Assembly: GCF_019925205.1 (NCBI RefSeq)
Contig: NC_083560.1
Coordinates: 94,578,083 to 94,642,082 of the forward strand
From: Metopolophium dirhodum
Lineage: Eukaryota > Arthropoda > Insecta > Hemiptera > Aphididae
DNA length: 64,000 nt
Reading direction: 5' to 3'
Both the position numbers and the translations under genes were made by a program. Shown one piece after another: positions 11,336-20,685 of the stretch (position 1 is the first letter of the stretch; each line of letters begins with the position of its first letter). The notes beneath the pieces were generated by a model. It ran no database searches. It saw only the letters and a list, made by a program, of their open reading frames with translations, and was not told the origin of the DNA.

Positions 11336-12207
11336 CGGCGACTTTGTTGTGGCAGTTCCTGTTGTTGATTTTGGTTCTGTAACCTCTCTACCTGCTCTGT
11401 TAGCTTCCCAACAGCTTCCCCCTGAGTTTTCAGCTGTTGTCGGAGTCCCTCGATGGCAGCAAGGAGCTCAAAGCGTGTGCGATCCGGAGAGGGGATCTTG
11501 CCTGCAGGGGTCGACCATGGTTGGAGACCTGATGGTACTCCTGTCGTCTTTGACTCAGGAGGCACCTCGTTTGTGGGTTGAAGTACAGAGGGTCCAAGGT
11601 CAGTTTGGTTTCCTCTACTCGAGGTACTGACGTTCACTTTACCCGTGAGCCTTCCCCATTGTATCAGCCCTTTGACGTTGGTCGATAGCTGGACTATGAG
11701 GGTTTTTATCTCTCTCTTGGTGTTGCTGGCAATAGCAACTTCATCATCCAGGCTCTTAGCCACCGAGTATGTTTACTGGAGGTACTTGAAAAAACGTGCA
11801 TTTGCCTCTTCCATATTTACGTCGTTCTGGCTTGTTTGACTTGAAGTTGACGAGGCCAACAACTTCGTCACCAGATTCCCTGCAGTCTTAATTTCTCCAG
11901 CTTTTCCTATTTCCTTGTTCTTCACCTCTGAGGTATTCACCCTTTGACCGGTGGGTGTTCCGCTGTTTTGCACCAATTGGCCAGCTGGTGCATATGGGTT
12001 CTGTTTGTTGTCCTCCATATTTGGTCCCACGCAAACGCAGGAAAGGGTCGTCCACCACTGCAGAGTCCGGTTCAGTGGTAAGCCTATAAACTGTTGGGTG
12101 CGGCAGAGCCCAACAGGTTCCACGCCGACACAACTACCTCTGTGCCAAGTGACACCTCCATCACGGTTTGGGGGTTGAGGGAGCCGGTTTTTCATTGCGA
12201 AAGGCAT
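10322..12207 (-). pseudogene. LINE ORF1 (Gag-like with zinc knuckles)
   Basis: A Gag-like ORF1 is broken into three blocks. 12207-11773 starts MPFAMKNRLP. 11763-11278 follows in the same frame after a single TAA. 11293-10322 is in another frame after a shift near the CTG repeat at about 11305-11333, which encodes a serine run. The last block has an RNA-binding gag core and two CCHC knuckles, CFRCLETGHVAAGC and CIKCRKDGHVAKNC. It overlaps the start of ORF2 by a few bases, as in R1-type LINEs. Its role would be RNA packaging in the ribonucleoprotein. The repeat is a plausible slippage site for the frameshift. Confidence 0.85.
11305..11333. repeat. CTG trinucleotide run
   Basis: About nine to ten CTG units lie inside LINE ORF1. 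On the coding strand they give an AGC serine tract. The reading frame changes at or near this run. Confidence 0.85.
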
Positions 12208-12349
12208 GCTCAGGCCTCTTATCCCCAGTCAGCCAAGCCCAGGGATAAGTCGATGTAGTCCGGGGGTGAGCCCCAGGATGGAATCTCTTGGCACGGGCGT
12301 TAGCCCGTGAGCCCCCCCACCACGACAAGGTGGGTCCCGTCGGGGGGGA

Positions 12350-12362
12350 ACGAAGCTAGCCC
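12350..12362. repeat. Target-site duplication of the nested LINE (right copy)
   Basis: acgaagctagccc is identical to 7974-7986. It lies next to the 5' end of the LINE and so marks a full-length insertion at that end. Confidence 0.92.
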
Positions 12363-14018
12363 TAGAGCTTCGAGTTAACTGAACTGTAATCACAAGGGCT
12401 CGGGGCAGGTCATGCTTGATGCTAGCGAAATGACCAAGGACCTCCGAGATCCCTGGGCCACCTGTACCTTCCAGGGTGGCAACCCGGTGGTTTAGAGCAC
12501 GCTAAGTCACAAAAGGTCTGAAATGGGTAGGAAGGCGGGGGGCGCCCGAACAAGGCTACACCCTCGAGCGCCCTCACGAAAAGCTCACTCATGATTGTAC
12601 AGAATCGTGCGGAGCAAAAAAGAGCCGTGGGATTGAGACCGCGGCTGACGATGTCTTGCCTGGGTACAGGACTGGGCGGATGACGAACGGCCGGAAGGCG
12701 TCTTCGCACCCCCGGGCCACCTGAGGACCCCGTTCCGATCTCAACGCCAGTGGAGGGCGCATCCCCAAATCGAGCTTCCCGGGGTAATAGGAAACACCTG
12801 GAGGTGGTCTCAGAGACTTAACGGTGGTGACGGGGAAGGGTCATCAATGAAGGAAAAGAGGACTGGCTAGGCAGTTTTCAGCAGACCAGCTACTCCAACA
12901 GTATACCCCAGAGATGGGCAGCTTGCTAAACGCAGGTCCTCAAGGATCGCAGAGCATCTGCTTACACATACGACTGCCCGACCATCAGCTACGAAAAAGC
13001 TCCGCGCTCAAGGTGCAAGCGATCGGAGCGGACCGAATCGCAGAGCGCGGACTCACGGGAAAAACCAATAACCGTGTTCCAGGCGTATCAACGCACTGAG
13101 GAAGGGAAGACCTGATAGGCACGTCAAAAGACCTCGACGTGGGTCCCCGAATAAGGACGACCGAGGTGATGGAGGGCACCTTCCTTTTCCACACGGGAAC
13201 CATCTACCCAAGTGGGGGAACCATACCACCTGCGACAAACCAGTGGGCTTGGGCGTGAGGTGCCAGAGCATGACGAGGGAAGCAGACGCGGACCTCCGTG
13301 AGCGCGCTGGTGCTTCTAGCACGAACCTGACTGAGAGCACACGGGCCCGACCAACTCGTGTGCGAACACGTGCAAGGTGGAAGTCCGGCTGGGGGACACC
13401 CACCGACAAGCACTCAAACCCGAGCATTCGGTACGGACACGGCACCCGGCAAAAGAAAACCGTACCACTCATAAAAGGTCGCATCGCGTCAGCGTAAGAA
13501 CTGCCCCGGTGTCGATGCTAGTGGGAAAAGAGTCGTTGTGTTTACTCTGGATAACGGATCCTTCAATCTCATCCCGTGGGTGACGAGGACAGCCCCACTG
13601 AAAACCCGACTTAGCTAACGCCCGAACGGTATCAGTGCTCGTCGAGCTATGTGGCGTGCGTCCGGCCGACGCGCGCGTGTACCTCACGTGCTCGCGCTCG
13701 CCGGCCACGCGTTCGCGACATATGTGGATGGCCTCGCAGGGGCTGTTAGGAGTAGTGCCTTAGTAGAAGGGGAGCTATTTGACTGGGTCGAATCCAGCGC
13801 TCGCCGACGTGGTTATACGAATCCCACTGATCTATCTCGAACGAGAGCAGCCGGCGGGAGACCGTCAGCCTGGCGCCAGGGTGCCCTGACGTAACCCGTC
13901 GAGGGATGTTTCCGCGTCACCCAAAGGCGTGAAGGAGCCGCCCTCGCGACATATGGCTAAAGGCGTAAAAACCCCCGAGGGAATGGTCTTATAACTCCCC
14001 GTCACACAGTGGTTAGTA

Positions 14019-14032
14019 ATATATGATATTGG
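14019..14032. repeat. Target-site duplication, right copy (outer insertion)
   Basis: atatatgatattgg matches 7147-7160 exactly and restores the RNase H frame of element A across the insertion. Confidence 0.9.
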
Positions 14033-15207
14033 CAAATCCGATCCCACTCGTCCTTGCGACAAAACGGCCCCGATAGCCGAATTTGACGCATCTGTGGTAA
14101 TCAAAAATGGCTGAGAGAAATCCGGGTGTTGTAGTATTGGTTCCGTGGTAAGAGCTCCTTAAGCGTCTCGAAGGAGTGTTGGCACAAGTCCGTCCACTCG
14201 AACCTCGCTTCTTTCTTGAGAAGCGTGTGAGTGGTTTGGATATTTGACTGAAATCTTTGACAAACTTTCGATAGTAACCCGCGAGTCCCAGGAAGGATTT
14301 AACCTCCTTCGGGTTGCGTGGCACTGGAAAGTTAGTCAAACACGATGTCTTTTTAGGATCTGGTTTTATGTCCTCTTCAGATATAATGTGACCTAGGTAA
14401 TTTACTTCCCGTCGCATAAATTCGCACTTGCTCGGCTGCAACTTGAGATTATATTGCCTCAGACGGTCAAATACCTCCCTGATCCGCTCTTCGTGTTCTT
14501 GGATCGATGAAGCTATCACTATCACGTCATCCAGATATACGAAGGCCCGGAACCCATTTATACCCATTAGTACTCTGTTGACCAGACGTTGGAACGTCGA
14601 AGGTGCCCCTTTTAGTCCAAAAGACATTCTTTGAAACAGAAAATGCCCTTGGTTGGTACTGAAAGCAGTCTTCTCTTGGTCCTTAGGGTGTAGTGGTACC
14701 TGGTGGTACCCGCTAGCCACGTCTAGGCAGCTGAAATTCTTTGCTCTACCTAGTTGATCTAATATTTCGTTGATGTTGGGCATTGGGAACGCGTCGCCGA
14801 TGGTGAGGCTGTTGAGCTTTCTCTAGTCCACGACCACACGGTATTTTTGTTCTCCCAAAGCGTTGACCTTTTTTGGCACGATCAAGAGAGGTGCGTTCCA
14901 AGGACTGTCACTCGTGGTGATTACTCCGTCTTGTAAGAGCTCGTTCACTTATTTATTTATTTCTGACTGCTGCGAGAAGGGAAGATGGTAATGTCTTTGG
15001 TGAATCGGCTGTGCGCCCTATGGTATTTTAATCTCATGTTGCACGGCATCCGTGTACGAGATGGTGTCACCTTCGAGATGAAAAATGTCCGCGTACTCGT
15101 TACAGATGTTTTCTACAGACGTCCTTTCTTCCTCGTTGGCGTGGTCTAATCGTAGTGTTTTTTGTAACAAATTGATTCTGTTCTGTCGGTTATCGGCCCT
15201 TTGTATG
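14033..15207 (-). pseudogene. pol: Reverse transcriptase and start of RNase H, element A
   Basis: The best block (14783-14200) holds the core of a Ty3/Gypsy RT: SCLDVASGYHQVPL, AFSTNQGHFLFQRMSFGLKGAP, the catalytic YLDD (about 14540) and EVNYLGHIIS, then FLGLAGYYRKF. Upstream, a TAG at about 14824 interrupts the conserved VVD-RKLN motif, and stops near 14945-14960 break the region before APLLIVPKK. A frameshift near 14210 precedes the start of RNase H (TTDASNSAIGAVL, about 14105). The family is clear, the copy is dead. Confidence 0.9.
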
Positions 15208-15987
15208 CTAAATATCGTCTAAGATTGTGCTTCGTCGAGGAAGCTGGTGTGATAGCTTGTCCAAGTGAGGTGGTTCCATTTGTATTGGCACCTCTCTCGA
15301 GTTAGCTATGCATATCAGTATGGACAGTACCTGTCCGTTTTGTACCGTATTCAACACATTTCCATAAAATAGGTCCTCTGCGAGCTGTGGTGAATGAATT
15401 AGTACGTCTCGGTTGTCTCCAACGACGTTCGTGGGACAGACTGGTACCACTACCTGGCTGCGCGGTGGTACAGTTATCTCGTTGGTGGAAATGTCCCACG
15501 TCAATGTTCCCTGATTGTAGTCGATTACAGCCTTTAGTTGTTCCAGAAGTGGTCGTCCCATAATCCCGTCCTGCGGTATCAGGAAATCCATTGGTATTAC
15601 CTGGAATTCGGTAGGCTGTGTAGAATTTCCAATGTGGATGTCCAGCAGGACGGATCCCATCGTGGTGACCGGTGTTTTATGAATACCTTGGAGGCTATAG
15701 GTCCGGTCAGTATTCACCTTTACATTATCAGACAGAGTGTCCAGTTTTATTAAGTTTAGGTCAGCCCCCGTGTCTAATAGTAAGTTTGCTGACCCTTGGT
15801 GGCATTGGGGAATGTCCATTTTGGCGTGGTTGTCTACGAGTCCGATTGAAATGACGTAGACTCCTTTGCCACTGCCGTGAGCTTGAGGTTGCGCACCGTC
15901 TGTTCGCCCTTCACAGAGGAGCACCCGTCGTTTCCCGACGTGCCCGTTGGTGTACTTTGCCTCTCTTGCCTTTTCTTTTTGCGACAT
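15208..15987 (-). pseudogene. pol: Aspartic protease region, element A
   Basis: A 259-codon block runs from the end of the second zinc knuckle into protease. The active-site motif is LLLDTGADLNLIK (about 15775), followed by IMGRPLLEQLKAVIDY, the second half typical of Gypsy proteases. The C-terminal part leads towards RT. It would cleave Gag and Pol. The block is open, but the flanking frames are shifted. Confidence 0.85.
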
Positions 15988-16982
15988 TCTATTATGTCAT
16001 GACCCGGAATCTTGCAGAAGTTGCAATAGGATTTTTTTTTCTTTCTCCCCTTCCCGTGGGGGATACCGTTTTGGACTTCGCTTGTGTATGAGTCGAATGG
16101 TTGGTTTTTCCCGTCTGTGTGCCTTTAATAAAACGACAATTTTCTGTCTGGTGCGTATTGGTTTTACATCGGTTACAGTATCGGGTCTTTCCTCCTGGTT
16201 TAGAGCTGTTGAAAAAACGTTGTGACTCCTTGTCGGATTTATACACTCGTTCTTCTTCAAAACTCTCTTTTATTGCCAATTCCAATGATGCTGGTTTACC
16301 CGCTTTGATTATCGTTTTCATGGGTTGCCTTAGTCTTTCGATGAATATGGCTAACGTTTAACGTATGTCCCTTAATGTGTTCTCGGATAATTATGGCTTC
16401 GGCAGCCGTTTTTCCTACGACACTTGCGTTGCAGAGTTCGTGGAACAATGTTTGTATACGGGTTGAGTAACTGCTGACCGTATCTCCCTCTTGCTGTCGC
16501 GTCGCATTTAATTCAAGTTGAACATGAGTGGCGGTCCGTTGAACGCAGAATTCTTCCTCTAGTAAGGTTTTAAGTGATTCCCATTGCTCAACGTCCCGGT
16601 ACTGCGTGATCGCATAAGCGTTCCCGCGTAGTTTGGTTTTTATGGCTTTTAACAAGATCGGTCTGCATCCGTCGGAGACACTTGTCATGGCGATTTCGCA
16701 AGCGCTAATAAAAGGGAAAATATCCGATGGTACTGTGCCATCAAAGCACGGGATTAAACGAAGAGCTTCTCCCAGTGCTAAAGCCATATTAGACGTATTT
16801 CCCGTATTTATTGTGTTAGTATTATTATCGGTCGTCTGCGCGTCGTTGTGTGTTACTGTAAACTCGTCGGCGTATGTGTTGGTATGTAGGTCAGTAGTAG
16901 TGTTATCGCGCGTGTTATTGTTTACCGTTTGGTCGGCAGCTTTGCGTATTTTCTGGATTTTCGATTTTCTGACGTATTTCAC
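15988..16982 (-). pseudogene. gag: Gag of element A
   Basis: A Thr/Asn-rich N-terminus (from 16982) precedes a Gypsy-type capsid region (ALGEALRLIPCFDG, TKLRGNAYAITQY and EEEFCVQRTATHVQLEL). A frameshift near 16300 leads to the nucleocapsid with CNRCKTNTHQTENC. A second CX2CX4HX4C knuckle (CNFCKIPGHDIIEC) straddles 15988-16030 in another frame. It forms the particle and binds RNA. The frame break between capsid and nucleocapsid makes it a pseudogene. Confidence 0.85.
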
Positions 16983-17070
16983 TACAGAGTTGAGATGTAG
17001 TATTATAAAATCTGGATAACGCTAGGTATCTCGTTGTGTAATATTCTAGATTAAGGAAATTTACTAGCTT
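16983..17070. other. A/B junction lacking LTRs
   Basis: Only about 90 bases separate the gag start of element A from the env start of element B. No TG...CA LTR, primer-binding site or polypurine tract is visible, although A's 5' LTR and B's 3' LTR both belong here. A deletion or recombination joining two related proviruses is the simplest reading. Confidence 0.7.
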
Positions 17071-17250
17071 TCAGTCGGAGTCTGTAACATTTAGTCTGCC
17101 TAGAAATTTGTAATCAAGTCCTTCCGTGTTGTTGAAATGTGTAATTGCGGCTACATCCGCAGGTGGAAAATTCTGACATTCCGTCATCTTTGTTTGTAGG
17201 AGTATTGAGGTGACAAGCAGGTACCCAATGATTATTGTTGAATTGTTCAT
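17071..17250 (-). pseudogene. env: Truncated env of element B
   Basis: From the ATG at 17250, about 60 codons remain: a short N-terminus, a hydrophobic segment (IIIGYLLVTSILL) that fits a signal peptide, then a polar ectodomain start. It stops at 17071 where the A/B junction begins. The position after integrase and the signal-like segment support env. An AG acceptor lies 10 nt before the ATG. Confidence 0.6.
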
Positions 17251-17260
17251 TTTCAATTTT

Positions 17261-17272
17261 CTGTAAAACAGT
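17261..17272 (-). promoter_or_regulatory. Candidate splice acceptor for env of element B
   Basis: Read on the minus strand, the site is ctgttttacag followed by aaaattgaaa and the env ATG (17250). A pyrimidine-rich tract ending in AG directly before env is what a spliced subgenomic env RNA would need. Errantiviruses such as gypsy are known to splice env. Confidence 0.45.
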
Positions 17273-17290
17273 GATGGGTTATCATTAGTA

Positions 17291-18235
17291 TCATTCATAG
17301 AATGGTTTTAATAGGTTCGGATGAATCTTTTGCCTCTTTGCCTTTTTCTTTATTGTTACGTTTTTATTGATAGGGTCAACTTCTAAAGCTTCAAAAGGGC
17401 CTAACCATTTTGGAGTTAATTTATTGATTGAGGTTTTGACTTGTAGCAGAACCTTCTGTCCTACCTCAAAGATTCTGTTATTGGCATTTTTGTCATATTG
17501 AGCTTTTGATTTATGTTTAGCTTCAATTAAATGTTTTTTAGCCAATGCATGTGATTCTTGCAATTGCTTCTTGATTTCAAACTGGTAATCCTCATAGTTA
17601 TATCGAGGTTCTGGTTCTTTTAATAAGGATGAGGGGATTGCAACTGGATTCCCATATACCAATTCGTAAGGTTGATACTTAGTTGCTGAATGAACTGTGG
17701 AATTGTGACAGAACATTGCATATGGAATTTTCACATCCCAATTCAATGCATCCTTGTCAATAAAGTTTCGGAGATATTCTCCCAGAGTACGGTGACTTCT
17801 CTCCAGAGAACCATTACTCTGAGGGTGGTACGAGGTTGTTGAAGTCTGCTTTATCTTAAGAAGGTTGCAGACTTCCTTGAAAACTTTGCTTAGAAACTCT
17901 GTACCACAATCGGTTACAAGGCTCTGTGGTAGACCATGCAAACACACGAACTGCGTTACAAAATGATGTTTTACAGTATTAGCTTTGTGGTTTTCCATTG
18001 GTGCTGCCCATGCGAATTTCGTTAAGTCATCTAGTAGCGTCAGGACAAAATAATTCCCTTTATGGGATCTTGGTAAAGGTCCCACTACATCCAAAAATAT
18101 CTTCTCTAATGGTCGGCTAGAAGGAGTTGTGATCATCATAGGCTCTTTTAATGGTTTATTCCCTATTTTGTTTTTTTTGACATAATATATAGGACATTTC
18201 TTAATAAAATCTCGAATTTGTTTCCTCATCCCCTT
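17291..18235 (-). CDS. pol: Integrase of element B
   Basis: An open frame of about 313 codons follows the in-frame TGA at 18238-18236. It starts with the end of the zinc-binding domain (FIKKCPIYY, where a second Cys is expected but Tyr is present). It then has the core triad: Asp in FLDVVGPL (about 18080), Asp in VTDCGTEF (about 17915) and Glu in SNGSLERSHR (about 17810). The C-terminus holds the AQYDKNAN and GPFEALEVDP motifs. The core is complete, so the fold could be active if expressed. The missing zinc-ligand Cys is the visible defect. Confidence 0.88.
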   Translation of the reverse strand, partial: KGMRKQIRDFIKKCPIYYVKKNKIGNKPLKEPMMITTPSSRPLEKIFLDVVGPLPRSHKGNYFVLTLLDDLTKFAWAAPMENHKANTVKHHFVTQFVCLHGLPQSLVTDCGTEFLSKVFKEVCNLLKIKQTSTTSYHPQSNGSLERSHRTLGEYLRNFIDKDALNWDVKIPYAMFCHNSTVHSATKYQPYELVYGNPVAIPSSLLKEPEPRYNYEDYQFEIKKQLQESHALAKKHLIEAKHKSKAQYDKNANNRIFEVGQKVLLQVKTSINKLTPKWLGPFEALEVDPINKNVTIKKKAKRQKIHPNLLKPFYE

Positions 18236-18772
18236 TCAGTGACACTGGGCATATATTCTGTTAAAAGTCCTAGTTACTCCTTGATGAACTCCTAGTGGTG
18301 TATCATGGAGTTTGGATATTAATCGGAGTTTCTCATCTTCTGATAATTCCTCCTTAGTATAGACGCTTACATAGATTGTAGTATTTTTAAAAATGTAACG
18401 AAGCATTTTGCGGATTTCCTCCCATTTGAGTCCATCCAGTCCGCATCCTATTCTAGGACAAGCGAGTTTAGTGATTTGCTTTTTTTCACAAAGTAACTTA
18501 AGTCTTTGTAAACAATTAAATATTGACTGATAGGTTGGTTTCTGCCAACTATGTAACTTCGTTATTAAGTAGAAAATTCGTTCCTCTACACATAAAAATA
18601 TAACATCCTCAAGTGATTTTTCTTGTTGGCGTAGTTGTTGTATTTGTCCAAATCTTCGTCTAAGTTGGAGGGCTATGCCTCTAGACATTTTTAGATCTGC
18701 GGAAACACAGTGCGCCAGGTGTCGGATGATGTACTAAATATGTCACCTGTTATCTCAGTAACATTAGACGTA
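18236..18772 (-). pseudogene. TARG1-like macro domain plus zinc-binding region of integrase (element B)
   Basis: The domain begins near 18772 (VTEITGDIFS) and after a frameshift at about 18735 runs openly through LAHCVSADLKMSRGIALQLRR, the strand FYLITK, KPTYQSI and PRIGCGLDGLKWEEI, to IYVSVY near 18357. These blocks match the TARG1/OARD1 macro class in order and spacing. Both the Lys after YLIT and the Asp in GCGLD, the pair used by TARG1 to remove ADP-ribose from glutamate, are present. The rest (18356-18236) is the HHCC start (DTPLGVHQG), ending at TGA. It sits exactly where the domain sits in element A. Identification is by motif reading; a structure-based search would settle it. Confidence 0.8.
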
Positions 18773-18965
18773 GGTGAGTCATCTGAATTTAAAAATATCT
18801 GATACGATTCTGTTTTATTTGGTGATTCTAAAGTGTCTGAAGATTCTGAAGTCTTGGAAAATTCTGTAGTGTCTGTAAATTTTGGACTCTCTGTAGATTC
18901 TGTAGTATTTGTAGGTTACGGAATTTCTGTAGACTCTGTATTCTCTGAAGATTCTGGGATTTGTT
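18773..18965 (-). repeat. Ser/Glu/Thr-rich repetitive linker in pol of element B
   Basis: Short units around gattctgtagt and its variants repeat through about 18825-18960. In the RNase H frame they encode units like STEIPESTEN. The low-complexity linker lies between RNase H and the macro domain and may be a flexible spacer in the polyprotein. Confidence 0.7.
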
Positions 18966-19437
18966 CATTTCTCAATGTTTGTGCTCTAGTTGTGACTCTA
19001 ATTCTGCTCAATGCATCGGCATTTGTATTGTTACATCCTGGCTTATATTGAATCTGATACTGGTATTCTTCTAGCTTAAGCCTCCATCGGGTTAATTGTG
19101 ACCCAGGATCCTTGACATTTAAAAGCCAAGTTAATGCTCGGTGATCAGTGATAATGTTGAACTCCTGGCCCAATAAATAGGGTCGAAATTGTTTAACTCC
19201 CCAGATTATGGCACACAATTCCTTTTCTGTTGTGCTATAGTTTTGCTCCGCCTTATTCAATGTTCGTGAGGCATATGCGATTGGGAGGTCTTTTCCAATT
19301 GGGCCTTGTGATAACACACATCCTATTGCGTAATTGCTAGCGTCACATGTGAGGTTGAATGTTCGGTTAAAATCGGGGTATTGCATCAGAGGTTCATTAG
19401 TGAGGACATTTTTTAAATCTTCAAAAGCTTTTTGACA
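18916..19437 (-). pseudogene. pol: RNase H of element B
   Basis: A clear Gypsy RNase H: LTCDASNYAIGCVLSQG, then ASRTLNKAEQNYSTTEKELC, FNIITDHRALTWLL and NTNADALSRI. It is open from 19386 to 18916. A TAA at 19438-19440 separates it from the RT tail in an otherwise continuous frame. It removes RNA from the hybrid during reverse transcription. Confidence 0.9.
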
Positions 19438-20685
19438 TTAATCGCACCACTTAAACTCAACGTCTTTTTTCAATAACGAAGTCAGTGGTTTCGCAATTTT
19501 TCCGTTATCAGGTATGAATCTTCTGTAATATCCTGATAAGCCAAGGAAAGATTTAATATCCTTGCTTTTTGGGATTGGGTAATCCATTACACATTGAACT
19601 TTATGTGGGTCTGGGCGTACTCCCTGATCCGTAATTACATGTCCTAAGTAGTTCACTTCTTTCCTCATAAATTCACATTTTGTTGGTTGAAGTTTCAGGT
19701 TGAACTGCCTTAATCTTTCAAAAACTTCTTGAAGTTTCTTTGAATGGTCTGGAATATCTCGAGCGTATATCGTCGAGCGATATCGTCTAGATATACAAAT
19801 GTTTTTAATCCATTTAACCCTGTTAAAACTGTATTCATCAGTCTCTGGAATATGGCGGGTGCTCCTTTTAATCTGAATGGCACACGTTGGAATTCAAAGT
19901 GTCCTCGCTCGGTGGAAAATGCTGTCCTTTCCTTATGATCTGGATCCATCTTTACTTGGTGATAACCTTGTGCCAAATCTAAAGTAATACCTAGATTTCC
20001 CTAATTGGTCTAATATGTCTGTTATGTTCGGAAGTGGATATTCGTCTCCACTGGATATATGGTTGAGTTTCCTAAAATCAACACATATTGGATATTGGAC
20101 TACTCCGTCACGATCTTGTTTTTTAGGGACAACTAGCAAGGGCGCATTCCAAGGGCTCTTACTAGGTGTTATTATTCCATCTTCTTCCCATTGTTTCAAT
20201 TGTCTATTTATTTCTTGTTTGTGTTTGAAGGGAAGTCTGTACGGGCGTTCATTGATTGGCTGAGTTGCCGTTGGTATATTGATCTCGTGATAAACCGCTT
20301 CTGTGTTTGTTAGTTTATCTCCTTCTAAATGAAAAATGTCTGTATATTGTTCACAAATAGAGATGAGAGACTCTTGTTCTTCTGAATTTAACTGATCGGT
20401 TCGCAGGACACTTCTCAGTTTGGTTATCCTGCTACTCTCGTATGAAGTTTCTGCTTGGTTGATCAGCGTATGTACCATGGCTGTATTAAATTTTTCTATA
20501 TTAAATTTATTTAGATGAGAAGTTGTTAATTCAAACGCTTCTTCTTTAGGGTTCATGACAGTCAAAAGTACACACCCATCTTGTACATTATTGACGGTAT
20601 TACTACACATTAACACCTCACCAATAGTCTGCACAGAGACTAAAAGCGTTTCCCCTTCATGAAAGTCCGGGGCTGGAATAGCCAC
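19438..20685 (-). pseudogene. pol: Reverse transcriptase of element B
   Basis: The block 20685-19990 leads from protease into RT (PYRLPFKHKQEI, SPWNAPLLVVPKKQD, VDFRKLN). A frameshift near 19985 precedes AQGYHQVKMDP, and the catalytic YLDD lies at about 19790. A further shift directly after YLDD breaks the palm, and the last block (19668-19441) holds EVNYLGHVIT and FLGLSGYYRRF. The three shifts rule out an active enzyme. Confidence 0.9.

Larger units (their letters stand above)
7987..12349 (-). mobile_element. R1-type LINE, internally deleted
   Basis: This is a 4.36-kb minus-strand non-LTR retrotransposon with a 22-nt poly-T at 7987-8008 (its poly-A tail) and perfect 13-bp target duplications on both sides. 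The order is 5' UTR (12349-12208), ORF1 with CCHC knuckles, ORF2 with a vestigial endonuclease and a full RT, and a short 3' UTR (8179-8009). Both ends look complete, but about two-thirds of the endonuclease domain is missing. ORF1 with zinc knuckles and ORF2 ending in a CCHC motif place it in the R1/I group by style; the exact clade is uncertain. The perfect duplications and long open RT frame suggest a fairly young insertion. Confidence 0.88.
7161..14018. mobile_element. GC-rich non-coding insertion of unknown family (contains a nested LINE)
   Basis: This block interrupts the RNase H of element A with a perfect 14-bp target duplication. Subtracting the nested LINE (7987-12349) and one of its target duplications leaves about 2.48 kb (7161-7986 plus 12363-14018). 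That remainder is GC-rich in an AT-rich window and lacks a convincing reading frame, a poly-A tail, LTRs and inverted ends. It begins ttcctggcgg and ends gtggttagta. The long target duplication suggests target-primed insertion by a LINE-like machinery. It could be a non-autonomous LINE derivative, a copied structural RNA or a host fragment. An isolated box-B-like motif (gggtcgaatcc, 13785-13795) is too weak to call a Pol III gene. Confidence 0.8.
3048..17040 (-). mobile_element. Ty3/Gypsy element A, errantivirus-like, with macro domain
   Basis: This is a minus-strand LTR retrotransposon reading gag (16982 to about 15990), protease, RT, RNase H, macro domain, zinc-binding domain, integrase, env and 3' LTR (3356-3048). 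A 6.9-kb nested insertion (7161-14018) splits RNase H, leaving about 7.1 kb of element sequence. A single 3' LTR is present; no matching 5' LTR is found next to gag, where element B's env begins instead. Frameshifts and in-frame stops occur in every gene, so the copy is defective. The envelope and gene order fit insect errantivirus-like Ty3/Gypsy elements; the macro domain is not part of any standard Gypsy layout I know. Confidence 0.85.

Noticed and set aside
13053..13484. 143-codon minus-strand frame in the GC-rich insert
   Set aside because: Arg/Pro/Ser/Val-rich with competing frames on both strands, as expected by chance in GC-rich DNA; no motif seen.
13785..13795. Box-B-like motif suggesting a tRNA or SINE
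   Set aside because: No cloverleaf, A box or terminator at the right distance could be built.
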